A stretch of DNA of 33,979 bases. Source: Gammaproteobacteria bacterium RIFOXYD12_FULL_61_37 (lineage in GTDB: Bacteria > Pseudomonadota > Gammaproteobacteria > Chromatiales > Chromatiaceae). The first letter of the stretch is position 1. Each line of letters starts with the position of its first letter. The stretch is from the NCBI GenBank assembly GCA_001801995.1, contig MGZB01000036.1, positions 1 through 33,979 on the forward strand, given 5' to 3'. A program made the translations under genes and the position numbers. Positions 23,801 to 33,848 of this stretch are shown in pieces. Under the pieces are notes generated by a model. It searched no databases. It saw nothing but the letters and a program-made list of their open reading frames with translations, and was not told where the DNA came from.

Positions 23801-26800
23801 ATGATTCGAAAACTCTCCCTTGCCATGGCCATTGCGGCCGCGCTCAGCCCCATTGACGCCTTTGCGTTGGGGGTGGGTGAAATTCACATCAAGTCGGCCC
23901 TGAATCAGCTTTTGGAAGCGGACATCGAGCTGCATTCACTGGCCGAGGGGGAGCTTGATGATGTCAAGGTTAAACTCGCCTCACCGGATGCCTTCAGCAA
24001 GGCGGGCCTCGATCGGCCCTATATCCTGACGGACCTCAAGTTCAAGCCCACACGGAAGAAGGACGGCAAGGCGGCGATCAAGGTCACGAGCAGTAACCCC
24101 ATTCGCGAGCCCTTTCTGAATTTCCTCATCGAGATCAATTGGTCCCAGGGGAAACTGCTGCGGGAATTCACCCTGCTGCTCGATCCCCCCACCACAGTCA
24201 AACGGAAACCCCCTGTGGTGGAACCCGCCAGGGTCAAGGAGGTGCCGGCGCCTGTGAAGCGCGAGCCGCCCCCCCAGCCCGTTGCCGAGGAGCCGGCGCC
24301 GAAGCCAAAACCGAAGGCCCCGGCGGGCGAGGTCAAGGGCGGCGACTATACCGTCAGGCGAAACGACTCGGTCTGGAAGATCGCCGAGCGGCACCGTCCC
24401 AAGGGCGTATCCATGGAAGAGATGATGATCGCCCTCTACCGGGCCAATCCCGAGGCCTTTTACGGCGGGCGCATCAGCAACCTGAAATACGGCGCCATCA
24501 TGCGCATGCCCAGCCGCGAGGAATTGGGCAATCTCTCCTACACCCAGGCCCGGAATGAATATCTGGCCCAAGTCTCTGCCTGGCAATCGACTACCTATAC
24601 CGAAACCCTGGTCACCAAGACCCCGGCCCAGACACCGGTCTCGGCTCAGCCGAAGTCACCGCCTGCGGGCGAATCGGCCGTCACTCCCGCCCCTGCCGTT
24701 GCGCCCGGAAAGGCCCTGCCGGAACAGGACGCCCGCGTGGAAATCCTTGCCGCCAAGCCGGAAGGGAAGGGGCCTGCCGGTGATGAGGCGGGCAAAGATC
24801 AGGTCGAGAACCTCAAACGGGATCTGCTGCTTGCCCGCGAGGCAACCGAAAGCGTCAAGCAGGAAAGCGGCGAGCTGAAATCCCGCGTCAAGGATCTCGA
24901 AGGCCAGGTCACCGGCCTGGAACGCCTGATCAAGCTGAAGAACGATCAGCTCGCCCAGATGCAGGCCATGGCCGAGGCAAAGGAGAAGGCGAAACAGCAA
25001 CAGGCCGCCGAAAAGATCTCCGAGGCGGCAGTGGCCGAGAAGGCCCAAGAACAGACCCAGACCCCGGTTGCCGAGGGGCCGAAGACCGAGCAGGAGAAGA
25101 TGGCCGAGGCCATGGCCAAGCCTTCGGGCGGGGTGCCGGAGAAGACCCGGAAGCCCGCCGATGCAACCGGACAGCCGGCTGAAACCCTCGCCAAGGGCGA
25201 AGCGGTCAAGGAACCGGCGGAAAAGGCGGTAGAGACGACGGGTGAAGTCGTCAGAAGTGCCGCAGAGAAGGCGGGCGAAGCCGTCGATACCACCGGCGAA
25301 GTGGCCAAGGAAGCGGCAGAGAAGGTTGCCGGGACGACGGGCGAAGTGGTCAGGAGTGCCGCTGAGAAGACGGGGGAAGCGGGCGAAGCGGCCAAGGAGA
25401 TGGCAGGCAAGGCGGCCGAGACGGTCAAGGCTACCAGCGAGAAGGCAGTGGAAGCGGCAAAGGAAGTGGTGAAGGAGGCCGGAAAGGCCGCCGGAACCCG
25501 CCAAGGGTCCGGCGCCAAGATCATTCCCGCCGAACAGCCTGGAACTATAGAAGCCGTGCCTATCGTCCCGGAAAAGGCCCCGGCCGAGCTGGCCGAGCCG
25601 GCGGAACGTCCTGCGGTTGAGGGTGCCGAAGGCCAGCAGGCCGCTACTCCGCCCGTGCAGGAACAGCCCCCGGCGGAACAGACGCTGCCGGAGCAGGCAC
25701 CGCCGCAACAGGCACAAGAGCCCGTCGCGGAAGAAAGCATCCTTGCCCAGTTGCTGGGAAGCCCCCTGGTCCTGGGTGGCGGTGTCGTCGCCCTCATCCT
25801 GGCCCTCCTGCTGATGATGAAGGGACGCGGCGTCCAAAGAAAACCCATTCGCGGCGAGGAAGCGATTCCCGATATCCCCGTCAGCGAACTGACGGACGAC
25901 GACAGTATTCCGGTCTCCTTCGAGGACTCGCAACCCCTGGGCCGAGGCAGGATACACAGGGAAGAAGATGAGGATACCTCGTCCTCCTTCCTGACCGATT
26001 TCACTCCGAGCGAATTGGAACAGTTGGGCGATGAGACCGCCGATGTGGACCCGTCCTCCGAGTCCGATGTCTACATGGCTTACGGCCGGTATCAGCAGGC
26101 CCAGGAGTTGATGAAAGAGGCGGTAGAGCGCGAGCCCGACCGCGATGATCTCAAGCTCAAGTACCTTGAAGTGCTGCATGCCAGCAACGCCAAGGCCCCC
26201 TTCACCGAAGTGGCTACAAAGTATGCGACGGAGGGGTTGCGGGAAAGGGACCCCAACGGCTGGAACAAGATCGCCAAGCTGGGCCGCGAATTCTCGCCGA
26301 ACAACAGTTTGTTCACGGAGATAGCGGCAGCGAAACCGGCTGCCGGCTCGGCGGCAAGGGCTGTGTCACCCGCGCCGAAGGCGGAAAAGGCGAAGGAAAA
26401 GGATGATTTCGAAGACTTCGATCTGAGCGCGGAAGGGCTGGATGATACAGAGTTGAGTCTCTCGGAATTGGAAAAACAGTTCGCGAGTCAGACCCCCGTG
26501 AAGGCGGCCAAGCCCTCCGGTTCTCCGCTCGCCGATCTTGCCCTCGACACCTCGCAACAGGCCGGTGGCGGCCAGGAATTCAGCGAACTGGATTTCGAGG
26601 GGCTGGATTTCGGCGAGGGGTTGGAAGAGGAGCCGCTGGGCGATATCTCCGCCGAGTTGACGGGGCTGGCCCCGGCGGCGAAGGGGGAAAAGCCCAAGGC
26701 GCCCGAACCGGAGGAATCCGCATTCGACTTCGATCTCGATGCCCTGGATTTCACCGACTTCGGCAAGGGGGACGGCACGGGCTCCGGCGGATCGATTTTC

Positions 26801-27211
26801 GATACGGCCCCCCCCGCCGCCAAGGTCAAGGAGGAGGATTTCAACCTCGACCTGGGGGATCTGAATCTCGATATGGAGGCCTCCGAGATGTCTCCCGATG
26901 AGCTTCAGGGCATCCCCGAGCCCGAAACCCAGGGGTTCGACCTCTCGTCCGAGGGGTTGGATCTGGATCACCTGGAAGACCTCTCCGAGTTGCGCACCGA
27001 ACCCCTCGATCAGGAGAGCTTCGGCCTCTTCGGCCTGGGCGACCTGCCGCCGACGGAACAGATCGACGAGATCCAGACCAAGCTGGAGCTGGCCCAGGCC
27101 TATCAGGAGATGGGCGACAGCGAAGGCGCGCGCAGTATCCTGGACGAGGTCCTCGCCGAGGGCAACGACACTCAGAAAGCGGCTGCCAGGAAGATGATGA
27201 GCAGCCTTTGA
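23801..27211 (+). CDS. fimV: FimV-family peptidoglycan-binding polar protein
   Basis: FimV-type proteins organise the cell pole and support type IV pilus assembly and twitching. The 1136 residues show, in order: a signal peptide (cleavage near residue 22), the FimV N-terminal domain (about 23-135, LGVGEIHIKSALNQLLEADIE), a Pro-rich linker, a LysM domain (about 181-235), a coiled coil (about 335-403), an Ala/Glu/Lys repeat region (about 475-566), one transmembrane helix (about 654-674), then an acidic cytoplasmic part with TPR-like segments (about 756-808) and the conserved C-terminal FimV motif (about 1090-1136, ELAQAYQEMGDSEGARSILDEV). The ribosome binding site is AGGAGCGAGG. It sits between usg and truA, the standard location. 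Confidence 0.95.
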   Translation: MIRKLSLAMAIAAALSPIDAFALGVGEIHIKSALNQLLEADIELHSLAEGELDDVKVKLASPDAFSKAGLDRPYILTDLKFKPTRKKDGKAAIKVTSSNPIREPFLNFLIEINWSQGKLLREFTLLLDPPTTVKRKPPVVEPARVKEVPAPVKREPPPQPVAEEPAPKPKPKAPAGEVKGGDYTVRRNDSVWKIAERHRPKGVSMEEMMIALYRANPEAFYGGRISNLKYGAIMRMPSREELGNLSYTQARNEYLAQVSAWQSTTYTETLVTKTPAQTPVSAQPKSPPAGESAVTPAPAVAPGKALPEQDARVEILAAKPEGKGPAGDEAGKDQVENLKRDLLLAREATESVKQESGELKSRVKDLEGQVTGLERLIKLKNDQLAQMQAMAEAKEKAKQQQAAEKISEAAVAEKAQEQTQTPVAEGPKTEQEKMAEAMAKPSGGVPEKTRKPADATGQPAETLAKGEAVKEPAEKAVETTGEVVRSAAEKAGEAVDTTGEVAKEAAEKVAGTTGEVVRSAAEKTGEAGEAAKEMAGKAAETVKATSEKAVEAAKEVVKEAGKAAGTRQGSGAKIIPAEQPGTIEAVPIVPEKAPAELAEPAERPAVEGAEGQQAATPPVQEQPPAEQTLPEQAPPQQAQEPVAEESILAQLLGSPLVLGGGVVALILALLLMMKGRGVQRKPIRGEEAIPDIPVSELTDDDSIPVSFEDSQPLGRGRIHREEDEDTSSSFLTDFTPSELEQLGDETADVDPSSESDVYMAYGRYQQAQELMKEAVEREPDRDDLKLKYLEVLHASNAKAPFTEVATKYATEGLRERDPNGWNKIAKLGREFSPNNSLFTEIAAAKPAAGSAARAVSPAPKAEKAKEKDDFEDFDLSAEGLDDTELSLSELEKQFASQTPVKAAKPSGSPLADLALDTSQQAGGGQEFSELDFEGLDFGEGLEEEPLGDISAELTGLAPAAKGEKPKAPEPEESAFDFDLDALDFTDFGKGDGTGSGGSIFDTAPPAAKVKEEDFNLDLGDLNLDMEASEMSPDELQGIPEPETQGFDLSSEGLDLDHLEDLSELRTEPLDQESFGLFGLGDLPPTEQIDEIQTKLELAQAYQEMGDSEGARSILDEVLAEGNDTQKAAARKMMSSL
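25225..25500 (+). repeat. Degenerate Ala-Glu-Lys repeat in fimV
   Basis: About 90 codons repeat the pattern TTGEVVRSAAEKxGEAxxxxxxVAKEAAEK with a period near 11 residues: TTGEV occurs three times and VVRSAAEK twice. The pattern is amphipathic and resembles LEA/apolipoprotein-like helices. It lies on the periplasmic side, just before the transmembrane segment. Confidence 0.75.
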
Positions 27212-27218
27212 AGAGAGG

Positions 27219-27252
27219 GTAGGTTGGGTTAGGCGCGCCTAACCCAACCTAC
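27219..27252. repeat. Perfect 34-nt palindrome between fimV and truA
   Basis: The half-site GTAGGTTGGGTTAGGCG (27219-27235) is followed directly by its exact reverse complement (27236-27252). It starts 7 nt after the fimV stop and ends 27 nt before truA. The core GTAGGTTGGGTTAG is a type I recall as a dispersed intergenic repeat in other bacteria. It can form a strong hairpin in the transcript. Confidence 0.88.
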
Positions 27253-27279
27253 AAAGCTCCAGCCTCCAGCCTAATCCCC

Positions 27280-28062
27280 ATGAGAATCGCACTCGGCATC
27301 GAATACGACGGCGCCCGCTTCCACGGCTGGCAGACGCAGCAGCCGGGGGTGAGGAGCGTCCAGGAGGAACTGGAGCGCGCCCTGTCCCAGGTGGCCGCCC
27401 GCGAGGTCCGGGTCCAATGCGCCGGCAGGACCGACAGCGGGGTCCACGCGATCGGCCAGGTGGTCCATTTCGACACCGAGGCGCGACGGGACGAGCGGGC
27501 CTGGGTGCTTGGCGGCAACGCCAATCTCCCCTTCGACGTCAACATCGCCTGGGCCAAGCCGGTGCCGGACAGCTTCAATGCCCGCTATAGCGCCTTCGGC
27601 CGCGAATACCGCTACCTGATCTCCAACCGCTACACGCGGTCGGCCCTGCTGAGCCGCCGCGCGGTCTGGATACACCATCCCCTGGACGAGGCGCGCATGG
27701 ACGAGGCCGCCCAGCATCTGGCCGGTGTCCATGACTTCAGCTCCTACCGCGCCCTGGGTTGCCAGGCCAAGAGCCCGGTACGGGAACTGCGCCGCATCGG
27801 CGTCCGCCGGATGGGCGACAGGCTGGTGCTGGATGTGGCCGCCAACGCCTTTCTGCACCACATGGTGCGGAACATCGCCGGGGTTCTGATCGCCATCGGC
27901 AAGGGAGAGCGGCCCACCGATTGGAGCCGCGAGGTCCTCGAACTCCGGGACCGCACCCTCGGCGGAGTGACTGCTCCGCCCCAGGGGCTCTACCTGATGC
28001 GGGTGCAATACCCTGCGGAATTCGAAATCCCGGAGCCGTCGCCCCTCTCCTTCATGGCCTGA
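27280..28062 (+). CDS. truA: tRNA pseudouridine(38-40) synthase TruA
   Basis: TruA converts uridines 38-40 of the tRNA anticodon arm to pseudouridine. The protein has 260 residues, normal for the family. It starts MRIALGIEYDGARFHGWQTQ, and the catalytic aspartate is D52 in CAGRTDSGVHAIGQV. Further motifs are FNARYSAFGREYRYLI, HDFSSYRALGCQAKSPVR and the C-terminal FLHHMVRNIAGVLIAIGKG. It follows fimV as in many gammaproteobacteria. Confidence 0.97.
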   Translation: MRIALGIEYDGARFHGWQTQQPGVRSVQEELERALSQVAAREVRVQCAGRTDSGVHAIGQVVHFDTEARRDERAWVLGGNANLPFDVNIAWAKPVPDSFNARYSAFGREYRYLISNRYTRSALLSRRAVWIHHPLDEARMDEAAQHLAGVHDFSSYRALGCQAKSPVRELRRIGVRRMGDRLVLDVAANAFLHHMVRNIAGVLIAIGKGERPTDWSREVLELRDRTLGGVTAPPQGLYLMRVQYPAEFEIPEPSPLSFMA

Positions 28063-28183
28063 ATGACCGGGGCAGGGCAGGGTGAATTGTATATCCCCTG
28101 ACCGAGCCATATTATTGACGGGAGTGCGAACATTTCACGGTGCTGTTCCCTGTTTTTCACGCCACCCCTTCCCTGGACAAGCA

Positions 28184-31100
28184 ATGACTGACAACACCTG
28201 GGTGTTTGGCCTGCTTCTCAGCGCTGCTCCCGACGCCAGCCTGCTTTATTCCGCGCGTTACGACCCCCTGCTGGTCACGCTGTCGGCTGCCCTGGCGATC
28301 TTTGGTTCCTATACGGCGCTGCTGGTCTCCGAGCTGATTACTCAGAGCACGCCCCCAAAAACTCCGCTGGGCTCCGTTTTTGACCCCTCAAGGGGCAAGA
28401 AACACTTGGGGCGGCCCGGCGTGTTTCTTGAGAGCAACGATAAACGGCTCCGGCGGTTGTGGATCGGCATCGGCGGACTGACTCTGGCGGCCGCGATCTG
28501 GTCCATGCACTTCGTCGGCATGCTGGCCCTGAACCTGCCTTGCCGGACGGGCTACGATCCCCTGCTGACCCTGCTCTCCATGGCGCCGGCGGTCCTGGCC
28601 AGCACCCTGGCCCTGTCGCTGATCTCCCGCCCGAGCATCAGCCTCGGCCGGCTGGTCTCCGGCGGTCTGCTGACCGGTCTGGGGATCGGGGCGATGCACT
28701 ACACCGGCATGGCCGCGATGCACCTTGACGGCTGGGTCCGTTACGACCTGGGACTTTTTCTGCTCTCCATCGTCGTGGCTGTGGCGCTGGCCATTCTGGC
28801 CCTCTGGGTCAAGTTCAAGATCAGCCACCGGCTGGCCGGACCCTGGTCCTGGGGACGGTTCGCCAGTGCGGCCATCATGGGATTGGCCATCTCCGGGATG
28901 CATTACACGGGCATGGCCGCCGCCTATTTTTTCCGCGAGGGGGGTGGCGCCGCAACCGGGACCCAGATCACGCCCACCCTGCTGGCCTCGGTGGTGCTGG
29001 TGGTCACGGCGGCCGTGATCATCGCCACCATCACGGCGGTGAGTTCCGCCAAATCCCTTTGGGGCCTGCGGGCGCGCTTCCTTCGCGTCCCCAGTATCCT
29101 CTTCGTCTGCTGGGCGGTAGCCGCCTGGCTCTTCTCGGGCTACTACCGGGACAACCAGTCCGATCAGGTCTACCAGCGGGAGTTCGCCCGCGGGGATAGC
29201 TGGAGCCAGTCCATCGCGGCCAATATCCGCGAGAGCATCAGCCTGTTGCAGGGGGTCTCCCGCGCCCTTTCCCACGACATCCTGGTGCGGCAGGCCCTGC
29301 TCGATTTCGGCCCGGAGCGGATCGCCTCCGGCCTGGACGCGAAGGAGCGGAAGCGCCTCTGGTCGGAGGATGCCCGGCTCAAGGCCCTGAACAGGCAATT
29401 CGTCATTCAGGCCGAGAGCCACAAGGCCGACGTGGTCTATCTGCTCAACGCGGCGGGGGATTGCGTCGCCTCCAGCAACCTGGAGATGCCGGACAGCTTC
29501 GTGGGCAGCAATTTCGCCGAGCGCGCCTACTATCACCAGACCCTCAAGGGCGAGCCGGGGCGGCAGTATGCCGTCGGCCGCCTTACCAACGTGCCGGGAC
29601 TCTATTACTCCCACCCGGTGATGGAGGGGGACCGTTTCCTGGGGGTGGTGGTCACCAAACGGAATATCACCGCCTTTTCGCTCTGGACCGCCCAGGCCGA
29701 TGCCTTTTTGACCGACGGCAACGGCATTGTGGTCCTGGCGGGGGATAAGGCGTTCGAGATGCGTTCCCTGCCGGGCAGTCCCATCGCCTCCCTGCCGGAG
29801 GAGATGCGGCTCAAGCAGTACAAGCGGACCCAGTTCGAGCCTCTGTCGCCTGGGCTCTGGGGAAGCGACCGCTTCCCCTCCCTGTTGCGGCTGGGGGAGC
29901 GCCGGTCGCCGGTCATGCTGATCTCCCGCCCCATCCGCGAGGGCGCCGTCACCGTGCAGGTGCCGCGTTATCTGGATGAGCTGACCGATCTCGACCAGGA
30001 GCGGATCTGGCTCTTCCTGCTGCTGGCGGTGGCGGGGGGAACGCTGCTGTTCGGCGCCACCTCGGTGGCCCTGCTGCGGGTCAATGAGGAGAAGCTCCGC
30101 CTCTTGCTCGGATCGGTGGGGGAGGGGATCTTCGGCCTGGACCTTGAGGGCATCTGCACCCTGATCAATCCCGCCGCCCTGGGGATGCTGGGGTACGGCA
30201 GCGCCCAGGAGCTGATCGGCCGCCGGTTGCACGGGCTCATCCATCACCGCCGCCCGGACGGCGCCCATTACCCCGAGGAGGGCTGTCCCATCGCCCGGAC
30301 CTATCTCCACGGCGAGGATTGCCACAAGGCTGGCGAACTCTTCTGGCGGGCGGATGGGTCCGCCTTTCCGGTCGAATATCACTCCCACGCCCAGCTCAAG
30401 AACGGGGATCTGGTCGGGGCCGTGGTCGCCTTCTCGGACATCACCGAGCGGGAGAGGAGCGAGAAGGCCCTCCAGGAGAGCGAGAGACAGCTCCAATGGA
30501 TGCTGGAGAACAGCCCGGTCGCCGTGCGCGTGGCCACGGAGGGGGGGCGCCGGGTGGCCTTCGCCAACTCCCGCTATGCCGAACTGACCGGGATCGGGCT
30601 CGCCCAGGTGAGGGAGCTGGATATCCGCTCCTGTTACGCGGACCCGGACGGGTACGACGCGCTCCTGCGGCGCGTCGCAGAGGGAGAGGCCCTTTACGAT
30701 CAACTGGTCGAGCTGAATATCCCGGCGCGGGGCCTGGTCTGGGTCATGGCCTCCTACCTCCCTATCCGGCTCCGGGGCGAGCGCGCGGTTCTGAGCTGGT
30801 TCTACGATGTCAGCGAGATACAGCACGCCAAGGAGGCGGCCGAGCTTGCCAGCCGCTCCAAGAGCGAGTTCGTGGCCAACATGAGCCACGAGGTCCGCAC
30901 GCCGATGAATGCCATCATCGGCCTGATCCAGTTGTTGCTGCTGACCGAGGTCGATCCCAAGCAGCGCGACTATCTGAATCGAATCCAGACCTCCTCCAAG
31001 GCCCTGCTGGGCATCATCAACGACATCCTCGACTATTCGAAGATCGAGTCTGGCCGCCTGGAGCTGGAAGAGGTCGATTTCCTGCTCGACGATCTCCTGG

Positions 31101-33067
31101 AGACAACCGCCAACCTTTTCTCCATCACCGCCGAGGAAAAGGGCGTCGAGATCATCTTCGAGGTGGCGCCCGAGGTTCCCTTCGCCATGCGCGGCGACCC
31201 CCTGCGCATCAGCCAGATCATCAACAATCTGGTGGGAAACGCGGTGAAATTCACCGAGCAGGGCGAGATCCACATCAAGGTCGAAGGCAAGAACCAGCCG
31301 GACGGCCGTATTCTGTTGCAGGTCTCGGTGCGCGACACGGGCATCGGGTTGAATCCGGAACAGCAGGCTCGCCTGTTTCAGGCCTTCAGCCAGGCGGACA
31401 GCTCCACCACGCGCCGCTACGGCGGCACCGGGATCGGGCTTGCCATCAGCAAGCGGCTGGTGGAGCTGATGGAAGGCAGGATCGGCGTCGAGAGCCGGCC
31501 GGGCCAGGGCAGCACCTTCAGCTTCAGCATCCTCGTCCGCCCGGCGAGCCTGGACAGCCCCCTGCGGAGCCCCGCCAGCCTGCGTCACATGCGGGTGCTG
31601 GTGGTGGACGATCAGGGCACCTCGCTGCAAGTGCTGGACGGCATGCTCAGGTCCTGGTCCTTCGATGTCTCCCAGGCGGCCAGCGCCGAGCGGGGCATGG
31701 AGTTGATCGGCGAGGCGGCGCGTGAAGCGCGGCCCTTCGAGCTGCTGCTCATCGACTGGAAGATGCCGGGCATGGACGGCATCGAGATGGCGCGCCGGAT
31801 CAAGGCCATGGTGGGGGAAGGGCGGCTCGTCAACGCCCCCATCGTCATCATGGTCACGGCCTTCGGCCGGGAAAATGTCATCAAGGCCGTCAACGAGATG
31901 CACCTGGACGCCGTGCTGGACAAGCCCATCAAGCCCTCGGACCTGTTCGATACCCTTATGGGCATCCAGCATCAGAAGCGCGTCCATCTCGTGACCGCAG
32001 GCGACGAGGGGGCGGAGGACCTGCACCAACTGACCGCCCCCATCCACGGGGCGCGGGTGCTGTTGGTCGAGGACAACCTCACCAATCAATTGGTGGCCCG
32101 TGAATTCCTGCTGCGCATGGGCCTCTTCGTCGATGTGGCCAACAACGGCCAGGAGGCCCTGGTCCGGGTGGGCGCCCAGGCATACGATATTGTCCTCATG
32201 GATCTGCACATGCCGGTGATGGATGGCTTCGAAGCTACCCGCCGCATCCGCGCCCTCGGCAGGGGAGGGGATCTGCCCATCGTCGCCATGACGGCGGCGG
32301 CCATGGCCGAGGATCGCCAGGCCACCGAGGCTGCCGGCATGAACGATCACCTGTCCAAGCCGGTCGAGGCCCAGACCCTGGCGGCCATGCTGCTTAAATG
32401 GGTGCCCCATCGGCAGGGGAAGGGGGACGAGGCTGAGGTGGATGCGGCCAAGCCTCCGGAGGAGCATTCGCCCTTTGAATTACCGGGGCTGGATCTCGAA
32501 GCCGCTGTCGCAAGGCTGGACAACAACTGGTCCTTCCTGCACAAGGTATTGCTCAGCTTCCACCGGGAGTTCAAGGGCGGCGTCGGCCGCTTGCGCGAGG
32601 CCATGGCGGCCGGCCGGCAGGAGGAGTGCGTGCGCCTGGCCCATACCCTCAAGGGACTGGCCCCCAGTATCGGCGCCCATAAACTGCACGAGTCCGCGAA
32701 GCGGTTCGAGCTGGCCTTGCGTCAGGGATCGTCCGATCATCAGGCCGGATTCGAGTCATCCCTGAACGAGACGCTCGACGCCATTGCCCCGCTTGATACG
32801 GCAAACGATGCCCCGGCGGTTTCGGCGTTCAAGGAAGGTATCCCGGTCCCCGGCGGGCTGCTGCCCCAATTGATCGAGTTGGAGCAGTTGCTGGCGCAAA
32901 ACAGGGCCAGCGCCCGGCCGGTGGCCGACTCGATTCAGGCAATGTTGGCCGGAACCCCCTTGGCGGGTAATTTTGAGACCGTGCGGATGGCGACGCTCGG
33001 TTTAAAATACAAAGAGGCATTGGGCGCTCTGCGCGTCATGATGCAAATTTTCGAAAACCCCGAGTGA
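28184..33067 (+). CDS. MHYT-dCache-PAS-PAS hybrid histidine kinase with two receivers and HPt
   Basis: The start is taken at the ATG of [12 protein letters not shown] (28184), giving 1627 residues; the frame is open to a GTG at 28082 but those codons look non-coding. Order: seven transmembrane helices with the MHYT motif three times (MHFVG near 107, MHYTG near 171 and 240), an eighth helix (about 303-320), an extracytoplasmic dCache-like sensor (about 326-596), a ninth helix (about 608-630), PAS 1 (about 636-762), PAS 2 (about 766-882), HisKA with H902 in [10 protein letters not shown], HATPase ([27 protein letters not shown]), receiver 1 with D1191, receiver 2 with D1340, and HPt with H1487 in [12 protein letters not shown] full internal phosphorelay is present. 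MHYT domains are proposed to sense O2, CO or NO through bound metal. The next gene is a lone receiver. Confidence 0.93.
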   Translation: MTDNTWVFGLLLSAAPDASLLYSARYDPLLVTLSAALAIFGSYTALLVSELITQSTPPKTPLGSVFDPSRGKKHLGRPGVFLESNDKRLRRLWIGIGGLTLAAAIWSMHFVGMLALNLPCRTGYDPLLTLLSMAPAVLASTLALSLISRPSISLGRLVSGGLLTGLGIGAMHYTGMAAMHLDGWVRYDLGLFLLSIVVAVALAILALWVKFKISHRLAGPWSWGRFASAAIMGLAISGMHYTGMAAAYFFREGGGAATGTQITPTLLASVVLVVTAAVIIATITAVSSAKSLWGLRARFLRVPSILFVCWAVAAWLFSGYYRDNQSDQVYQREFARGDSWSQSIAANIRESISLLQGVSRALSHDILVRQALLDFGPERIASGLDAKERKRLWSEDARLKALNRQFVIQAESHKADVVYLLNAAGDCVASSNLEMPDSFVGSNFAERAYYHQTLKGEPGRQYAVGRLTNVPGLYYSHPVMEGDRFLGVVVTKRNITAFSLWTAQADAFLTDGNGIVVLAGDKAFEMRSLPGSPIASLPEEMRLKQYKRTQFEPLSPGLWGSDRFPSLLRLGERRSPVMLISRPIREGAVTVQVPRYLDELTDLDQERIWLFLLLAVAGGTLLFGATSVALLRVNEEKLRLLLGSVGEGIFGLDLEGICTLINPAALGMLGYGSAQELIGRRLHGLIHHRRPDGAHYPEEGCPIARTYLHGEDCHKAGELFWRADGSAFPVEYHSHAQLKNGDLVGAVVAFSDITERERSEKALQESERQLQWMLENSPVAVRVATEGGRRVAFANSRYAELTGIGLAQVRELDIRSCYADPDGYDALLRRVAEGEALYDQLVELNIPARGLVWVMASYLPIRLRGERAVLSWFYDVSEIQHAKEAAELASRSKSEFVANMSHEVRTPMNAIIGLIQLLLLTEVDPKQRDYLNRIQTSSKALLGIINDILDYSKIESGRLELEEVDFLLDDLLETTANLFSITAEEKGVEIIFEVAPEVPFAMRGDPLRISQIINNLVGNAVKFTEQGEIHIKVEGKNQPDGRILLQVSVRDTGIGLNPEQQARLFQAFSQADSSTTRRYGGTGIGLAISKRLVELMEGRIGVESRPGQGSTFSFSILVRPASLDSPLRSPASLRHMRVLVVDDQGTSLQVLDGMLRSWSFDVSQAASAERGMELIGEAAREARPFELLLIDWKMPGMDGIEMARRIKAMVGEGRLVNAPIVIMVTAFGRENVIKAVNEMHLDAVLDKPIKPSDLFDTLMGIQHQKRVHLVTAGDEGAEDLHQLTAPIHGARVLLVEDNLTNQLVAREFLLRMGLFVDVANNGQEALVRVGAQAYDIVLMDLHMPVMDGFEATRRIRALGRGGDLPIVAMTAAAMAEDRQATEAAGMNDHLSKPVEAQTLAAMLLKWVPHRQGKGDEAEVDAAKPPEEHSPFELPGLDLEAAVARLDNNWSFLHKVLLSFHREFKGGVGRLREAMAAGRQEECVRLAHTLKGLAPSIGAHKLHESAKRFELALRQGSSDHQAGFESSLNETLDAIAPLDTANDAPAVSAFKEGIPVPGGLLPQLIELEQLLAQNRASARPVADSIQAMLAGTPLAGNFETVRMATLGLKYKEALGALRVMMQIFENPE

Positions 33068-33073
33068 TCCAGA

Positions 33074-33466
33074 ATGATTGATATCCCATCCAGCCAGGCG
33101 CGCGTCCTTATCGTCGATGACACGCCGATCAACATCGATATCCTCTGCGATATTCTGGGGGAGGAGTACGACCTCCAGTTCGCAACCTCGGGCGAGGAGG
33201 CGTTGGAGCTTATCGAGGAGACCGGCCCACCCGAACTGATCCTGCTTGATGTGCTCATGCCCGGCATGGACGGCTATCAGGTCTGCCGCCAGCTCAAGGA
33301 AGACCCCTTCACCTGCCGGGTACCCATCGTCTTCGTCACGGCCAAGAATGATGCAACGGAGCGGGCCTATGGCCTAAGCCTGGGGGCGGCCGATTACCTC
33401 ATCAAGCCGATCGAGCCGGATACTACCCGGAAACGGATTCGCGAGCTGTTGCAGCGGAAAGGCTAA
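33074..33466 (+). CDS. Single-domain response regulator
   Basis: The 130-residue protein is just a receiver domain: VLIVDDTPIN at the start (acidic pair), phospho-acceptor D59 in LILLDVLMPGMDG, then VPIVFVTAK with the conserved threonine, and lysine in DYLIKPIEP. No output domain follows. It starts 6 nt after the hybrid kinase, so it is co-transcribed and is the likely recipient of phosphate from the kinase's HPt domain. Output is probably by protein-protein contact. Confidence 0.95.
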   Translation: MIDIPSSQARVLIVDDTPINIDILCDILGEEYDLQFATSGEEALELIEETGPPELILLDVLMPGMDGYQVCRQLKEDPFTCRVPIVFVTAKNDATERAYGLSLGAADYLIKPIEPDTTRKRIRELLQRKG

Positions 33467-33503
33467 TCCTAGAAATCCCATTCCAGTATCCGAGGGGCAA
33501 CGA

Positions 33504-33538
33504 AAAGCCCCAATGGCGCCGGGCGCCATTGGGGCTTT
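33504..33538. terminator. Bidirectional terminator between the response regulator and infA
   Basis: A 17-nt perfect inverted repeat (AAAGCCCCAATGGCGCC at 33504-33520, complement at 33522-33538) lies between convergent genes. The A-tract on the left and T-tract on the right give either transcript a GC-rich stem with a short U-run. It begins 37 nt after the response regulator stop and ends 35 nt before the infA stop. Confidence 0.9.
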
Positions 33539-33573
33539 CGCAAGCCAGATTCATTATGCCGGGGAGGGAGGAA

Positions 33574-33792
33574 TCAGCGCTCGCGGAAGGTGATGCGACC
33601 CTTGGTCAGGTCGTAGGGGGTCAGTTCAACCTTGACCTTGTCACCGGTGAGGATGCGGATGTAGTGTTTACGCATTTTGCCGGAAATATGCGCAGTGACC
33701 ACGTGGCCATTTTCAAGTTCCACGCGGAAGGTGGTGTTGGGCAGGGTCTCGATGATCCTGCCTTCCATTTCGATTACGTCTTCTTTCGCCAT
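33574..33792 (-). CDS. infA: Translation initiation factor IF-1
   Basis: IF-1 binds the 30S A site during initiation. From the ATG at 33792 the product is exactly 72 residues, starting [20 protein letters not shown] and ending in [15 protein letters not shown], essentially the standard sequence (OB fold). An upstream start at 33834 would add 14 residues foreign to the family and is rejected. It lies 56 nt downstream of the arginyltransferase on the same strand. Confidence 0.98.
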   Translation of the reverse strand: MAKEDVIEMEGRIIETLPNTTFRVELENGHVVTAHISGKMRKHYIRILTGDKVKVELTPYDLTKGRITFRER

Positions 33793-33848
33793 CACGACTC
33801 GATCGGTGTTCCAATAGGCGCCGGATGATACCACAAAGACGAGGGATT

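Noticed and set aside
28082-28183. Upstream GTG start for the hybrid kinase
   Set aside because: The 34 added codons lie in intergenic-looking sequence and do not resemble a signal or helix; the ATG at 28184 begins just before the first membrane helix.
28388-32467. A 1359-codon frame antisense to the hybrid kinase
   Set aside because: High-GC shadow frame; the product is a compositionally odd His/Gly/Arg-rich chain, while the sense frame has complete domains throughout.
33793-33834. Upstream start for infA adding 14 residues
   Set aside because: IF-1 is 72 residues from [11 protein letters not shown]; the added residues do not belong to the family.
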